In this document: positions 25,938-34,357 of the stretch, in pieces
Layout: the number at the start of each line of letters is the position of its first letter
Numbering within the stretch: position 1 is the first letter of the stretch
Source: Longimicrobium sp.
GTDB lineage: Bacteria; Gemmatimonadota; Gemmatimonadetes; Longimicrobiales; Longimicrobiaceae
Length of the DNA stretch: 64,000 bases
Direction of reading: 5' to 3'
Assembly: GCA_036389795.1 (NCBI GenBank)
Contig: DASVWD010000070.1
Span: forward strand, 42,971 to 106,970
Made by a program: the position numbers and the translations under genes
Notes under the pieces: model-generated
Seen by the model: the letters and a program-made list of their open reading frames with translations, nothing else
What the model was told of the DNA's origin: nothing
Database searches by the model: none

Positions 25938-26082
25938 CGACCAACCATCGGTCTGGTGATCGCTAGTCGCCTGCCGCGATTGATGTCCGAACAGACTGCC
26001 GGCGACGGCGAAACCATTCTGCAATTCTACTGAAACGCGCTGCCGCCTACGAAAGACCCCGCTCCTGATTCCGGAGGTTCTA

Positions 26083-26481
26083 ATGAGAACTTTTCTCGGT
26101 TGGCTCACCTTCCCGCTAACTGTCGCGTTCGCGGCCGGCCTCTTTGTGACGTTAGCGCGGTATGGGAACCCCATAGATAAAGTCGCTCGTGGCTCTTTCG
26201 GCTTTGGCGTCGCAACAGTAGCAGGCGGCGCGGCAACCGCAGCGCTCTGGGACGGCTCCACGGCGCATCAGAAACTGTTCGGAGGTGTTGCCACGATAGC
26301 AGGCATCGTGTATGCCCTCTTTGTGCTAATGGGGCTCGCAGGCTTGGTCCTGTCACCGGAAGATGTGGGCGGCCCAACTGGCTGGTTGATCGTCAGACTC
26401 GTCGGGCTCGGTGTCGCGTCGGCCGTTTGCGTAGGTTACGGCATCGCGGTGTTGTACAAGGCCGAGGGTAGGGCGCTCTAG
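26083..26481 (+). CDS. Integron cassette 1: small membrane protein
   Basis: A 132-residue hydrophobic protein with about four transmembrane segments (residues about 5-25, 40-58, 68-90, 102-125) and little else; short basic C-terminus. Ribosome site GGAGGTTCTA directly before the ATG. The cassette runs from 25932 to 26659 and ends in an attC site. Not recognised as a known family. Lower GC than the backbone. Being first after attI it is the cassette closest to any Pc promoter. Confidence 0.75.
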   Translation: MRTFLGWLTFPLTVAFAAGLFVTLARYGNPIDKVARGSFGFGVATVAGGAATAALWDGSTAHQKLFGGVATIAGIVYALFVLMGLAGLVLSPEDVGGPTGWLIVRLVGLGVASAVCVGYGIAVLYKAEGRAL

Positions 26482-26565
26482 GGGTCCGGCGATGTGCAAT
26501 CACAGGTCTGGTTAACGAGCCGCTGCAGACCGACGGAGGGGCGCCCATCAGTGAGGGCGCCCGCG

Positions 26566-26665
26566 GCCTAACAATCGGCTGCAGGGGATGCGGGGCCGGG
26601 CATGTTTTCGGCGGACGACAGGCTTGCGCGCCGGCCCCGCACCCCTGACCCTTGTGGCGTTAGGC
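26566..26665 (+). other. attC recombination site 1
   Basis: GCCTAAC (26566-26572) and GTTAGGC (26659-26665) are the outer core sites; between them CAGGGGATGCGGGGCCGG pairs with CCGGCCCCGCACCCCTG, leaving an unpaired base, the extrahelical-base pattern of attC. 100 bp long. Nearly identical in sequence to sites 2, 3 and 5. Confidence 0.92.
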
Positions 26666-26772
26666 CGCTTGGCCACCCTCCTTGTGTCCACGCTCGCTTA
26701 ATGAAAGATGTGCTGAGGTGGGCACCTGAGGTCCGCTCAGAAATTTCTTACATCGTTCTCCAAGGGGACAGA

Positions 26773-28323
26773 ATGCTTTTAGCCGATCCTGTGGTCGCGC
26801 GGGCGGTTACCAATATCCGGATACGCGCCGACGATCAACCGGACCCTACCAAGCTCTCTGATGTTTTCGTGGATACTGGCGTATTACAGCAGTTGGACAA
26901 TGCGAATGACCAGATAATCCACGGCAGACGCGGCACGGGGAAGACCCACGTGTTCACGTACCAAGCGTCGCGGCTGGCGCGGCACGAGGCAATCTGTCCC
27001 GTGCTGATCGATGTGCGAACGCTGGGAAGTTCACCACAGTTCACAGATCCTAAAGCTAGCATCCACGATCGTTGTCTTGCCCTGTTCCGAGACATTCTGT
27101 TTGCCGTCAGAAACGGAATCCTTCGCCATATTGGTGAACATGGAAACCTGCACTCAGATGTTGCGATCGAAGGCCTTGAAGCGTTGGATACGGCGTTTGC
27201 AGAGCCAGTAACAGAGTTTCTTCCGACCTCATACACCAATGTCAGCCGCAGTGAAGGGGGTAAGAGTAGAGAGGTATCTGCGGAGTTCGATAACCGCCCC
27301 AAAATTACCGCAAAACTTGGGAGCACAGGGTCGAATTCACGTGAGGTGACACAGGAATATCAAGCAGTGCAACACGATAAGGTCCACTTTCCAATGATTG
27401 GCCAATCGCTTAGGAGCGTGCTCGACGCCGCTGGCCTCCAGTTGGTAATCTTCCTTGACGAGTGGTCTTCACTGCCGCCCGAGTTGCAGCCCTATCTCGC
27501 CGAATTTCTGAAGCGTAGTATAATGCCGCTCCCAATCGCAGTTCTCAAAATTGCCGCTCTAGAGCACCGGTCTGTGTTCCTCAAGTTTGAAGGCAACGAA
27601 CAAATAGGCTTTGAACTCGGCGCTGACATCGCTGCAGCCCGACACCTGGACGACTTCTATACGTTTGAGATGAACCCAGAAGGTCTCGTGGCCACCTTCG
27701 CGGATGTTTTGTTGCACCATCTACGGTCTGAATTACCGGACGGATACTTGGAATCGAGGCATCATATAACAACGCCTTCTGGGTTGGTGGACGCGCTCTT
27801 TGAGAGCGGGAGCGTATTTGCGGAACTTGTCCATGCGTCAGAAGGCAACCTGCGCGATTTCATTCAGGTGTTTGCAGATGCTTTCCAAAGGTCGGGGCCC
27901 AGGCGAACGCAGGGAATCGGTCTCGAGGCGACGCGAAAGGCTGCCGTTGATTACACATACCTTCACAAGCTTCCTAACGTGCCGAGTGATCTCCGGTTCG
28001 TTATGCAGCACATCGTACGGGTACTGGTTTCCGAAGCAAAAAGGCGTGACTTCTACTTAGGTGCAGAAAGCCAATCGAGACCAGTGATTCAACGGTTGTT
28101 AGATTCACGTCTTCTCCATGTTACTCGACGCGTGGTGGTATCTGCCGAACGGCCAGGGGAGGTGTTCAGTCAATACGTGTTTGATTACGGTTTTATGCTC
28201 CCATTTTTTTCCTTCACAAAGAGCCTCGGTCACGAGCGGTTGAGTGGCGCGGATCCTGACGAGCACGACGCAAAAATTCAAAGGCTTGTAGACGATGGCG
28301 AAATCGCGCAGACTGGTGTTTGA
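26773..28323 (+). CDS. Integron cassette 2: P-loop ATPase (ORC/CDC6- or STAND-like)
   Basis: A 516-residue ATPase. Walker A is IHGRRGTGKTH (about residues 49-59), Walker B LVIFLDEWSSLPPEL (about 224-238). A sensor-like region and a helical C-terminal part with a winged-helix feel (RFVMQHIVRVLVSEAKRRDF) follow. The ATG at 26773 has AAGGGGACAGA before it; an ATG at 26701 (24 residues more) lacks a ribosome site, and the frame further upstream is only translated attC. GC is well below the backbone. Such standalone ATPases occur in anti-phage and mobile-element contexts; the function here is unknown. Cassette limits 26660-28573. Confidence 0.8.
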   Translation: MLLADPVVARAVTNIRIRADDQPDPTKLSDVFVDTGVLQQLDNANDQIIHGRRGTGKTHVFTYQASRLARHEAICPVLIDVRTLGSSPQFTDPKASIHDRCLALFRDILFAVRNGILRHIGEHGNLHSDVAIEGLEALDTAFAEPVTEFLPTSYTNVSRSEGGKSREVSAEFDNRPKITAKLGSTGSNSREVTQEYQAVQHDKVHFPMIGQSLRSVLDAAGLQLVIFLDEWSSLPPELQPYLAEFLKRSIMPLPIAVLKIAALEHRSVFLKFEGNEQIGFELGADIAAARHLDDFYTFEMNPEGLVATFADVLLHHLRSELPDGYLESRHHITTPSGLVDALFESGSVFAELVHASEGNLRDFIQVFADAFQRSGPRRTQGIGLEATRKAAVDYTYLHKLPNVPSDLRFVMQHIVRVLVSEAKRRDFYLGAESQSRPVIQRLLDSRLLHVTRRVVVSAERPGEVFSQYVFDYGFMLPFFSFTKSLGHERLSGADPDEHDAKIQRLVDDGEIAQTGV

Positions 28324-28479
28324 CAAGCAAGGGAAGTACGCCCGGTTGGTTACGGGTGGTCCAACTCGCATGCAAGATGACGTAGACAACGGGCTGGAGG
28401 CAGATTGTCGCCACCAATGAAGAATGTCAGTCTCACCCGAAGAATGGGAGTCGAAACCTGATGCTTAAGCGCAGACGCG

Positions 28480-28579
28480 GCCTAATAATCGGCTGCAGGG
28501 GATGCGGGGCCGCCCATGCTCTCGGCGGACGGAAGTCTTGCGCGCCGGCCCCGCATCCCTGACCCTTGTATCGTTAGGC
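28480..28579 (+). other. attC recombination site 2
   Basis: GCCTAAT (28480-28486, one change from GCCTAAC) and GTTAGGC (28573-28579) bound a 100-bp imperfect palindrome with the same arms as site 1 (CAGGGGATGCGGGGCC / GGCCCCGCATCCCTG). Rest of the gap 28324-28662 shows nothing recognisable. Confidence 0.9.
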
Positions 28580-28662
28580 CGCTGTAAACCATCCCGGCGT
28601 TCGTTCCAGTCGTGTCCGCCCAACCTCTCCCTGTTACCTTCACTTCACATCCGGAGGAAATC

Positions 28663-29127
28663 ATGCTTGAGACGACGAGTGCGAGTACGGTGCACGGTGA
28701 CGACGTAACCATCTCCGTGAATTTGGCTGCTGCCGTTCGAAAGGCGGAGAACGGCTTCTTCTCCAATCTTCCAGAAGCTGAGGCCGTCGAATCGGCTGCT
28801 CGCTACCTCAGGTTTCTCACGCTCATCAAGCGCTACCCGCAAACGTCCCTAGCACCCACTCGCGACATAGACGAGATGTGGCATGCGCATATGCTCCACC
28901 CCGTCGCGTATTATCGCGACTGTATTGCTAACTTCGGTGAGATCATAGATCACGATGGAGGCTTTGGAGCCGAGGAAGACGAAGCTCCCGTGCTCGCTGC
29001 GACGTTCCAGCACACTGCTGAGTTGTGGGAGAAAGAGTTTGGTGAGCCGTATACGTCGAATGACTCACGAGGGGTGAAGTGCAAGCGTGATTGCGTGAAC
29101 CGTTGCTGGCATGCCTGTAAAAAGTAG
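28663..29127 (+). CDS. Integron cassette 3: GRDP-like (DUF1399-type) protein
   Basis: A 154-residue protein. The core YLRFLTLIKRYPQTSLAPTR then DIDEMWHAHMLHPVAYYRDC matches the HxxHxxxPxxY block of glycine-rich-domain-containing (GRDP/DUF1399) proteins, whose biochemical role is unknown. The end is cysteine-rich, CKRDCVNRCWHACKK, with four cysteines, which could bind metal or form disulphides. CGGAGGAAATC precedes the ATG at 28663; the 17-codon longer start is rejected because of this ribosome site. Low GC. Cassette limits 28574-29249. Confidence 0.78.
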   Translation: MLETTSASTVHGDDVTISVNLAAAVRKAENGFFSNLPEAEAVESAARYLRFLTLIKRYPQTSLAPTRDIDEMWHAHMLHPVAYYRDCIANFGEIIDHDGGFGAEEDEAPVLAATFQHTAELWEKEFGEPYTSNDSRGVKCKRDCVNRCWHACKK

Positions 29128-29154
29128 ACACCCCTGAATACACGTGCAGTCGCG

Positions 29155-29255
29155 GCCTAACAATCGGCTGCAGGGGATGCGGGGCCGTCCATGCTTTCGG
29201 CTGGACGAAAGGCTTGCGCGCCGGCCCCGCACCCCTGACCCTTGTGTCGTTCGGC
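29155..29255 (+). other. attC recombination site 3
   Basis: GCCTAAC (29155-29161) and GTTCGGC (29249-29255, one change) bound a 101-bp palindrome with the same arms and centre as sites 1 and 2. It begins 28 bp after the cassette 3 stop. Confidence 0.9.
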
Positions 29256-29391
29256 GGCTACCCTCCTTCACGCCCTCGGTCGGCTGGCAGCCGCATGCTG
29301 GGCCGAAGCCTCCTGCTCCGGCCCCGATCGTGCCGGGTTCGGTCGTCCCACGAGGCGACTCCGCACGCACAACCGCGATCGGAAAGTGCTT

Positions 29392-30696
29392 ATGAAACGC
29401 GCAAGAGCGTTGATGACTGGATTGTTGGTGGCTGCGTCGGTCGTCGCATGCGACAAGGACCCGCCGCCTTTCTCTCCTCCGGTTACGCCTCCCGCGGAGA
29501 TTCCGATCAGCGGTGCTGCTGTGCCGGGAATGGGGTCTTACGATCAGATCATCCCCGATTTGATGCGGAAGTACGCCATTCCCGGTGGCGCGGTTGCCGT
29601 GCTGCGCGATGGCAAGCTGATCTATGCGCGCGGCTTTGGTTACGCGGACGTCGAGAACAAGACGCCGGTGCAGCCCGACGCGCTGTTCCGGATCGCCAGC
29701 GTGTCCAAGCCGATCACCAGCGTCGCCATCATGAAGCTCGTCGAAGACGGCAAGCTCAAGCTCGACGATCGTGTTGCGCCGTTCATCGCGCACCTCGCCC
29801 CTGCACAGGGAGCGACCGTCGATCCGCGGTGGGAGCAGATCACCATCCGGCAGCTGCTCAACCACACCGGGGGCTGGGATCGTGACAAGCCGAATGGCGG
29901 ATTCGACCCGATGTTTCGGCCGGCGATCGCCGCAGCCGCGGTCAACGCGCCCGCGCCGGCGTCCGCTGAGACCGTGATCCGCTACATGAAGGGAATGCCG
30001 TTCGACTTCAATCCCGGCGAGAAGTTCGTCTACTCGAATTTTGGCTATGCCATTCTCGGTCGCGTGATCGAGCGCTTGAGCGGCATGCCGTACGAGGACT
30101 ACGTGCGCACACGCGTGCTGCAGCCCGTGGGGGCCAATCGCACGCGGCTGGGCAAGACGCGCATGCGCGACGCGCTCGCAGACGAGGTGAAGTACTATCT
30201 ACCGGAGGAACCCGGGATGGGCCTGACCGCGCCGCTGGTGCCATCCGTTTTCCCGGGCGAAGGCACGGTGCCCATCAACTACGGGGGCTACTACCTCGAA
30301 GCGATGGATTCACACGGCGGCTGGGTCTCGTCGACCGTCGATCTTTTGCGATTCGTGGCCGGCGTCGACGGCCGCGCCGATCGTCCGGACATCCTCAGCG
30401 CTGCACTCGTCGCGGAGATGACCAGCAACGGCCCCGCATTATGTGCCGGCGCGTGCTACTACGCAGGTGGATGGCTGGTTCGCCCCACCCAGGGCGACGC
30501 GACCTGGTCGCACGGGGGATCGCTGCCCGGCACGACGAGCATTCTCGTGCGCTCGTATCACAACTTCTCGTGGGTCGCGCTGTTCAACGCTCGCTCCGGA
30601 ACCAACTTCGACGCCGAGCTCGATGCCGCACTATGGAATGCGCTTGCGGGCGTCACCTCATTTCCGACGCACGACCTGTTTTCGACCTTCCGATGA
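29392..30696 (+). CDS. Integron cassette 4: beta-lactamase-fold serine hydrolase, lipoprotein
   Basis: A 434-residue predicted lipoprotein of the class C beta-lactamase / DD-peptidase-like family. Lipobox SVVAC with cysteine about 20; SxxK as IASVSKPITS (about S103 to K106); YxN as FVYSNFGYA (about 214-216); HxG-type SHGGSLPG near the C-terminus. Members of this family include esterases, D-aminopeptidases and beta-lactamases, so antibiotic hydrolysis is possible but not shown. ATG at 29392. GC is closer to the backbone than cassettes 1-3, hinting at a different source. Cassette limits 29250-30925. Confidence 0.88.
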   Translation: MKRARALMTGLLVAASVVACDKDPPPFSPPVTPPAEIPISGAAVPGMGSYDQIIPDLMRKYAIPGGAVAVLRDGKLIYARGFGYADVENKTPVQPDALFRIASVSKPITSVAIMKLVEDGKLKLDDRVAPFIAHLAPAQGATVDPRWEQITIRQLLNHTGGWDRDKPNGGFDPMFRPAIAAAAVNAPAPASAETVIRYMKGMPFDFNPGEKFVYSNFGYAILGRVIERLSGMPYEDYVRTRVLQPVGANRTRLGKTRMRDALADEVKYYLPEEPGMGLTAPLVPSVFPGEGTVPINYGGYYLEAMDSHGGWVSSTVDLLRFVAGVDGRADRPDILSAALVAEMTSNGPALCAGACYYAGGWLVRPTQGDATWSHGGSLPGTTSILVRSYHNFSWVALFNARSGTNFDAELDAALWNALAGVTSFPTHDLFSTFR

Positions 30697-30838
30697 CGTG
30701 AGGCGCAGAGGCGTCCGAGAGGCGGTGAGCGGCGTTTCCGCTCTCATCCTCGTGGGATCGGTTGCCCTGATCTGGCGCCGGCGGCGCAGGCAGGCGCTCG
30801 CCCATGCGGCTCGCCAGGTTTGTGTCGGCGCCTACGCC

Positions 30839-30931
30839 GCCGAACCAGGCGTTGCAGCGGACGCCGGGCCTGAGTGACGGTGCAGATGCAGGCAGCGGTG
30901 CAGCCCGGCGCGGCTGAACCTGGTGTCAGGC
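30839..30931 (+). other. attC recombination site 4 (diverged type)
   Basis: GCCGAAC (30839-30845) and GTCAGGC (30925-30931) bound a 93-bp imperfect palindrome with inner arms CAGCGGACGCCGGGC and GCCCGGCGCGGCTG. It is unlike sites 1, 2, 3 and 5 in sequence, and its outer core sites do not pair fully, but position (between two genes) and structure fit an attC. Rest of the gap 30697-31019 shows nothing. Confidence 0.75.
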
Positions 30932-31019
30932 CTCTGGTTGCTCATACCGCAGGCCTCGCGGACCTCGGACCAGGCACGGTCGCTCACGCCCTCGAAAGGC
31001 CGCAACGAATGGAACGTCA

Positions 31020-31457
31020 ATGACGGTCAAGCGAATGGACAACGTCGGCATCGTGGTGGAAGACATCGATGCCGCCATCGAGTTCTTCACCGAGCTCGGT
31101 CTCGAGCTCGAAGGGCGCGCCCCGATCGAAGGAGACTGGGCAGAGGGCGTCACCGGGCTGCGCGACATGCGCGTCGAGATCGCCATGATGCGTACACCGG
31201 ACGGGCACAGCCGGCTCGAGATATCCCGATTCCTCGCGCCGCCGGTGATCGCCGATCACCGCAAGGCGCCGGTGAACGCTCTCGGTTACCTCCGCGTCAT
31301 GTTCACCGTAGTGGACCTCGAGGATACCCTCGGCCGACTCCGCAATCGCGGCGCGGAGCTCGTGGATCGAGTGGTCCAGTACAAAGACGCGTATCGGCTG
31401 TGCTACATCCGGGGGCCTGAGGGAATTCTCATCGGGCTCGCCCAGGAACTCAGGTAG
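31020..31457 (+). CDS. Integron cassette 5: glyoxalase/VOC-fold protein
   Basis: A 145-residue protein of the vicinal oxygen chelate superfamily with two beta-alpha-beta units: MDNVGIVVEDIDAAIEFFTE and YLRVMFTVVDLEDTLGRLRN. Metal ligands of lactoylglutathione lyases are only partly kept (Asn replaces the usual first His; HSRLEISRF keeps a Glu), so it may be a resistance or isomerase-type VOC protein rather than a glyoxalase. No strong ribosome site before the ATG. Cassette limits 30926-31631. Confidence 0.85.
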   Translation: MTVKRMDNVGIVVEDIDAAIEFFTELGLELEGRAPIEGDWAEGVTGLRDMRVEIAMMRTPDGHSRLEISRFLAPPVIADHRKAPVNALGYLRVMFTVVDLEDTLGRLRNRGAELVDRVVQYKDAYRLCYIRGPEGILIGLAQELR

Positions 31458-31538
31458 GGCCTGCACAAGACTTGACACAAACCCTGTGACAACAGCGGCT
31501 CAGGTTCAACTTGGAAGTGCAATGCTGGTCCCCACCAG

Positions 31539-31637
31539 GCCTGACAATCGGCTGCAGGGGATGCGGGGCCTTCCATGCTTTCAGCGGACGAAAGTCTTGC
31601 GCGGCGGCCCCGCACCCCTGCCCTTGTGTCGTTAGGC
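31539..31637 (+). other. attC recombination site 5
   Basis: GCCTGAC (31539-31545) and GTTAGGC (31631-31637) bound a 99-bp palindrome sharing arms with sites 1-3 (CAGGGGATGCGGGGCC / GGCCCCGCACCCCTG). Confidence 0.9.
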
Positions 31638-31662
31638 AGTCACCGGCCCTCACGGGAGGGAG

Positions 31663-32697
31663 ATGCGACCCAGTTTACATTTCGTGCTTACCCTGTGCAT
31701 CCCCGCGGTCACCGGCGGCTGCACATCCCTCGCGCGCGGCGGGCCGCAGGCCAACTCGGCGCGCGGGGTGGTCCACGACACCGTGCGCATCGAGGCCGCC
31801 GGGGCATCGCTCGCCGCGACGCTGAGCCGCCCCGATGCGCCGGGGCGCGCCCCCGCCGTGGTGATGCTGCACGCGGCCGGCCTGGAGCGGCGGAGCGACT
31901 ACCGCGCCTACGCAGACAGTCTAGCGGCGCACGGGATCGCTGTTCTAGCCTACGACATGCGCGGCGTCGGCGCATCTACCGGCAACCCTGTGCTACCGAC
32001 CTTCGGCGATCTTGCGTCGGACGCCATCGCCGTGGCACGGTACCTCCGGTCTCGGCCAGACATCGACCCACGCGCCGTCGGCGTCTGGGCTCTGAGTCGT
32101 GGCGCGTTCACGGCACCACTCGTTGCGACACGCGACCCGGCCACTGCGTTCGTGGTCGTCGTCTCCGGTCCTGCGCTCCCGGCTGCCGAGTTGGACGCCG
32201 ACGGCATAACCGACGCGCTGCGGGCGCGTGGACACCCGGACGAGGAGGTGCGCGAGGCCCTCGCCCTGTACCGCCTCGGAGTTCAGGTCGCACGGACCGG
32301 CCAGGGACGCGACAGCCTGGAGCGGGTGTTCGCCCGAGCGCAGTCGGCTCGCTGGTTCCCCGATTTCCCGATCAAGGCGCTTCCCCCCGAGGGACACTGG
32401 TCCTGGCAGCACTTTCGCGAAATCGTCACCTTCGATCCGGACACCGCCTGGGCCCGCGTCCAGGTGCCCGTCCTGGCGATCTACGGCGGCCGTGACCGCC
32501 CCATCATTTCGACCGACAGCCGGGTGCGGCTCGAGCGGGCTTTGCGCGCCGGCGGGAACGCGGCGGTGAGCGTCACGGTGCTCCCCGAAGCCGACCATCT
32601 CATGCGCGAGCCGACGGGCGGATTCGTGAAGGAGCTCTTCGAGTCGCAGGCACGGTGGATCCAACGGCGGGCGGCGGCGCGAGCCTCGGTGCGTTAG
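31663..32697 (+). CDS. Integron cassette 6: alpha/beta hydrolase lipoprotein
   Basis: A 344-residue predicted lipoprotein (lipobox VTGGC, cysteine about 20) of the alpha/beta hydrolase fold. Oxyanion region VVMLHAAGLERRSDY, nucleophile elbow WALSRGAFTAP (about S145), acid IYGGRDRPIIS and base PEADHLM. It resembles dienelactone hydrolase or acyl-peptidase-like esterases; substrate unknown. ATG at 31663 follows GGGAGGGAG. The stop codon is 3 bp from the closing attC. Cassette limits 31632-32788. Confidence 0.88.
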   Translation: MRPSLHFVLTLCIPAVTGGCTSLARGGPQANSARGVVHDTVRIEAAGASLAATLSRPDAPGRAPAVVMLHAAGLERRSDYRAYADSLAAHGIAVLAYDMRGVGASTGNPVLPTFGDLASDAIAVARYLRSRPDIDPRAVGVWALSRGAFTAPLVATRDPATAFVVVVSGPALPAAELDADGITDALRARGHPDEEVREALALYRLGVQVARTGQGRDSLERVFARAQSARWFPDFPIKALPPEGHWSWQHFREIVTFDPDTAWARVQVPVLAIYGGRDRPIISTDSRVRLERALRAGGNAAVSVTVLPEADHLMREPTGGFVKELFESQARWIQRRAAARASVR

Positions 32698-32699
32698 CT

Positions 32700-32794
32700 G
32701 CCTGACGAGTCGTTGCAGCTGACGGGGCGGCGCATGCGTCCTCAGCATCCATAGCTCCCCGCGCGCCGCCCCGCGGCTGGACTCGGCGTCAGGC
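32700..32794 (+). other. attC recombination site 6 (last, diverged type)
   Basis: GCCTGAC (32700-32706) and GTCAGGC (32788-32794) are perfectly complementary; inner arms GGGGCGGCGCATGCG and CGCGCGCCGCCCC pair imperfectly. 95 bp. Sequence unrelated to the common type. No further attC was found to its right, so the array seems to end here. Confidence 0.8.
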
Positions 32795-32804
32795 CGCCAC
32801 CGAA

Positions 32805-33002
32805 GTTCTCTGCTACCTCTGCTTCCTCTGCGTGAGATCGCTGTTCTCAAGGCAGCGGTTCGGAGTTCTGCTCCGCGTACGAGACGCGTGCGCGGCGACG
32901 TCGTTTCGGTTATATTTCGGGGACGCCGCGCCCATGTAGCAAAGCAAAGAGGGAGGCGGTGCGGTCGCAGGCCGTCCCCTGTTCCCTATCCCCTGTTCCC
33001 TG
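32805..33002. repeat. Repeat fragments after the integron
   Basis: 32805-32838 (GTTCTCTGCTACCTCTGCTT to CTGCGTGAGATC) is half of the CTCTGCGTGAGA hairpin family; 32974-33002 (GTCCCCTGTTCCCTATCCCC) is a GGGGACA-type heptamer array ending just before the next gene. Confidence 0.65.
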
Positions 33003-33012
33003 AGTTCAGGCG

Positions 33013-33414
33013 ATGGAGCCACGGCTCAGCTTCGTCACCCTCGGCGTGAGCGACCTGGAGCGCGCCACGCGCTTCTACGAAGAGGTGCTGCGGCTGCCGC
33101 GCCTCCCCACGCCGCCCGAGGTGGCCTTCTTCGAGCTGGGGAAGACGTGGCTGGCGCTCTGGCCGCGGCACCTGCTGGCGGCCGACGCGGGGGTGCCCGA
33201 CGACGGCGGCACCGGCTTCCCGCGCTTCTCGCTGGCCCACAACGTCCGCTCGGGCGACGAGGTGGCGGCGCTGCTGGCCGAGGTGGAGGCCGCGGGCGGG
33301 CGGGTGCTGAAGCCCGCGCACCGCGCCGACTGGGGCGGCGTCACCGGCTACTTCGCCGACCCCGACGGCTTCCTGTGGGAAGTCGCCTGGAACCCCGGCT
33401 TCCCCCACGTCTGA
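33013..33414 (+). CDS. Glyoxalase/VOC-fold protein
   Basis: A 133-residue VOC superfamily protein with two units: LSFVTLGVSDLERATRFYEE and then ALLAEVEAAGGRVLKPAHRA, DPDGFLWEVAWNPGF. The first metal-ligand His is absent; the ending DPDGFLWEVAWNP with its Glu is typical of the family. High GC like the backbone, and no attC follows, so it is not counted as a cassette. ATG at 33013. Confidence 0.85.
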   Translation: MEPRLSFVTLGVSDLERATRFYEEVLRLPRLPTPPEVAFFELGKTWLALWPRHLLAADAGVPDDGGTGFPRFSLAHNVRSGDEVAALLAEVEAAGGRVLKPAHRADWGGVTGYFADPDGFLWEVAWNPGFPHV

Positions 33415-33422
33415 GGAAAAGA

Positions 33423-33575
33423 AGTCCTTAGTCCTGAGTCCTTAGTTCTGGGTCCTTAGTCCTGAGTCCTTAGTCCTTAGTTCTGAGTCCGCAGATCATC
33501 CATCTTAAGAGTGTGGGTTGAGCACTCAGGACTGGGAACTGGGCACTGGGCACTGGGCACTTGGCACTTGGCACT
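33423..33575. repeat. Heptamer arrays (AGTCCTT / GGACTCA and ACTGGGC units)
   Basis: 33423-33490 repeats GTCCTTAGTCCTGAGTCCTT-type units at 7-bp steps; 33522-33575 repeats CACTGGGCACTGGGCACTTG-type units ending 24 bp before the next start codon. Confidence 0.8.
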
Positions 33576-33598
33576 ATTTACACGAACGGAGCACGGCG

Positions 33599-34273
33599 AT
33601 GTGCGGACGATTCGGCAACCCGGTCTCGGTCACCGAGCTGGCGGCCACCCTCGAGGCGACGTGGAGCTGCCCCGAGCCCGAGCTGCCGCGCTTCAACATC
33701 GCGCCCACGCAGGACGCGCCCGTGCTGCTGGGGCACGACGGGCGGCGGGTGCTCGACGTCTTCCGCTGGGGGCTGATCCCGGCGTGGGCGAAGGACGCGA
33801 GGATCGGCAACAAGATGATCAACGCGCGCGCCGAGACGGTGCTGGAGAAGCCGGCGTTCCGCGCCGCCTTCCAGCGGCGGCGCTGCCTGGTGCCGGCCGG
33901 CGGGTTCTACGAGTGGATGAAGGGCCCCGGCGGCAAGGTGCCGCACTGGATCCACCCGGCCGACGGGAGCACGCTCACCTTCGCCGGGCTGTGGGAGAGC
34001 TGGCGCGGCGGGCCCGACGGGCGGCCGGTGCACAGCTTCGTGATCCTCACCACCACCCCCAGCCGCGACGTGGCCGCCCTGCACGACCGCATGCCCGTGA
34101 TCGTGGCGCCGGACGACCGCGACGGGTGGCTGGACCCCGCGGCGAAGGCGGACGACCTGGCGCCGCTGCTGCGCCCCGCGCCCGATGGCACCCTGCGCGC
34201 GCACCCCGTCTCCACCGCCGTCAACCGCCCCGGCTACGACGGCCCCGACCTGATCGTGGCGCTGGCGGAGTAG
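33599..34273 (+). CDS. SRAP-domain protein (YedK/HMCES-like)
   Basis: A 224-residue SOS-response-associated peptidase-fold protein that protects abasic sites in single-stranded DNA by forming a DNA-protein crosslink through Cys2 (established for YedK/HMCES). It starts MCGRFG, so Cys2 is present; NARAETVLEKPAFR, PAGGFYEW and HDRMPVI carry the other active-site residues. ATG at 33599; the longer open frame only crosses the heptamer array. Single gene with its own promoter region unresolved. Confidence 0.93.
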   Translation: MCGRFGNPVSVTELAATLEATWSCPEPELPRFNIAPTQDAPVLLGHDGRRVLDVFRWGLIPAWAKDARIGNKMINARAETVLEKPAFRAAFQRRRCLVPAGGFYEWMKGPGGKVPHWIHPADGSTLTFAGLWESWRGGPDGRPVHSFVILTTTPSRDVAALHDRMPVIVAPDDRDGWLDPAAKADDLAPLLRPAPDGTLRAHPVSTAVNRPGYDGPDLIVALAE

Positions 34274-34357
34274 GCGCGCGATATTTGGCAGCCGCCGTCC
34301 ACGGCAGTCCTTCCCGCCCGGCCACGAAAGTTCCGCCCTTCGATTCCAGGTGATGCG

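Noticed and set aside
26511..26565. Possible extra attC before site 1 (GTTAACG ... GGGCGCCC palindromes)
   Set aside because: It has a GGGCGCCC inverted repeat but no matching RYYYAAC/GTTRRRY pair, so it is at most a hairpin in the cassette 1 tail.
26602..26700. N-terminal extension of cassette 2 (starting in the attC) and similar MLSADE/MFSADD-type starts at the other attC sites
   Set aside because: These peptides are translations of attC palindromes and recur at each site in the same form; no ribosome site precedes them.
33013..33414. VOC protein as a seventh integron cassette
   Set aside because: No attC follows it, its GC content is backbone-like and repeats of the host lie between it and the last attC.
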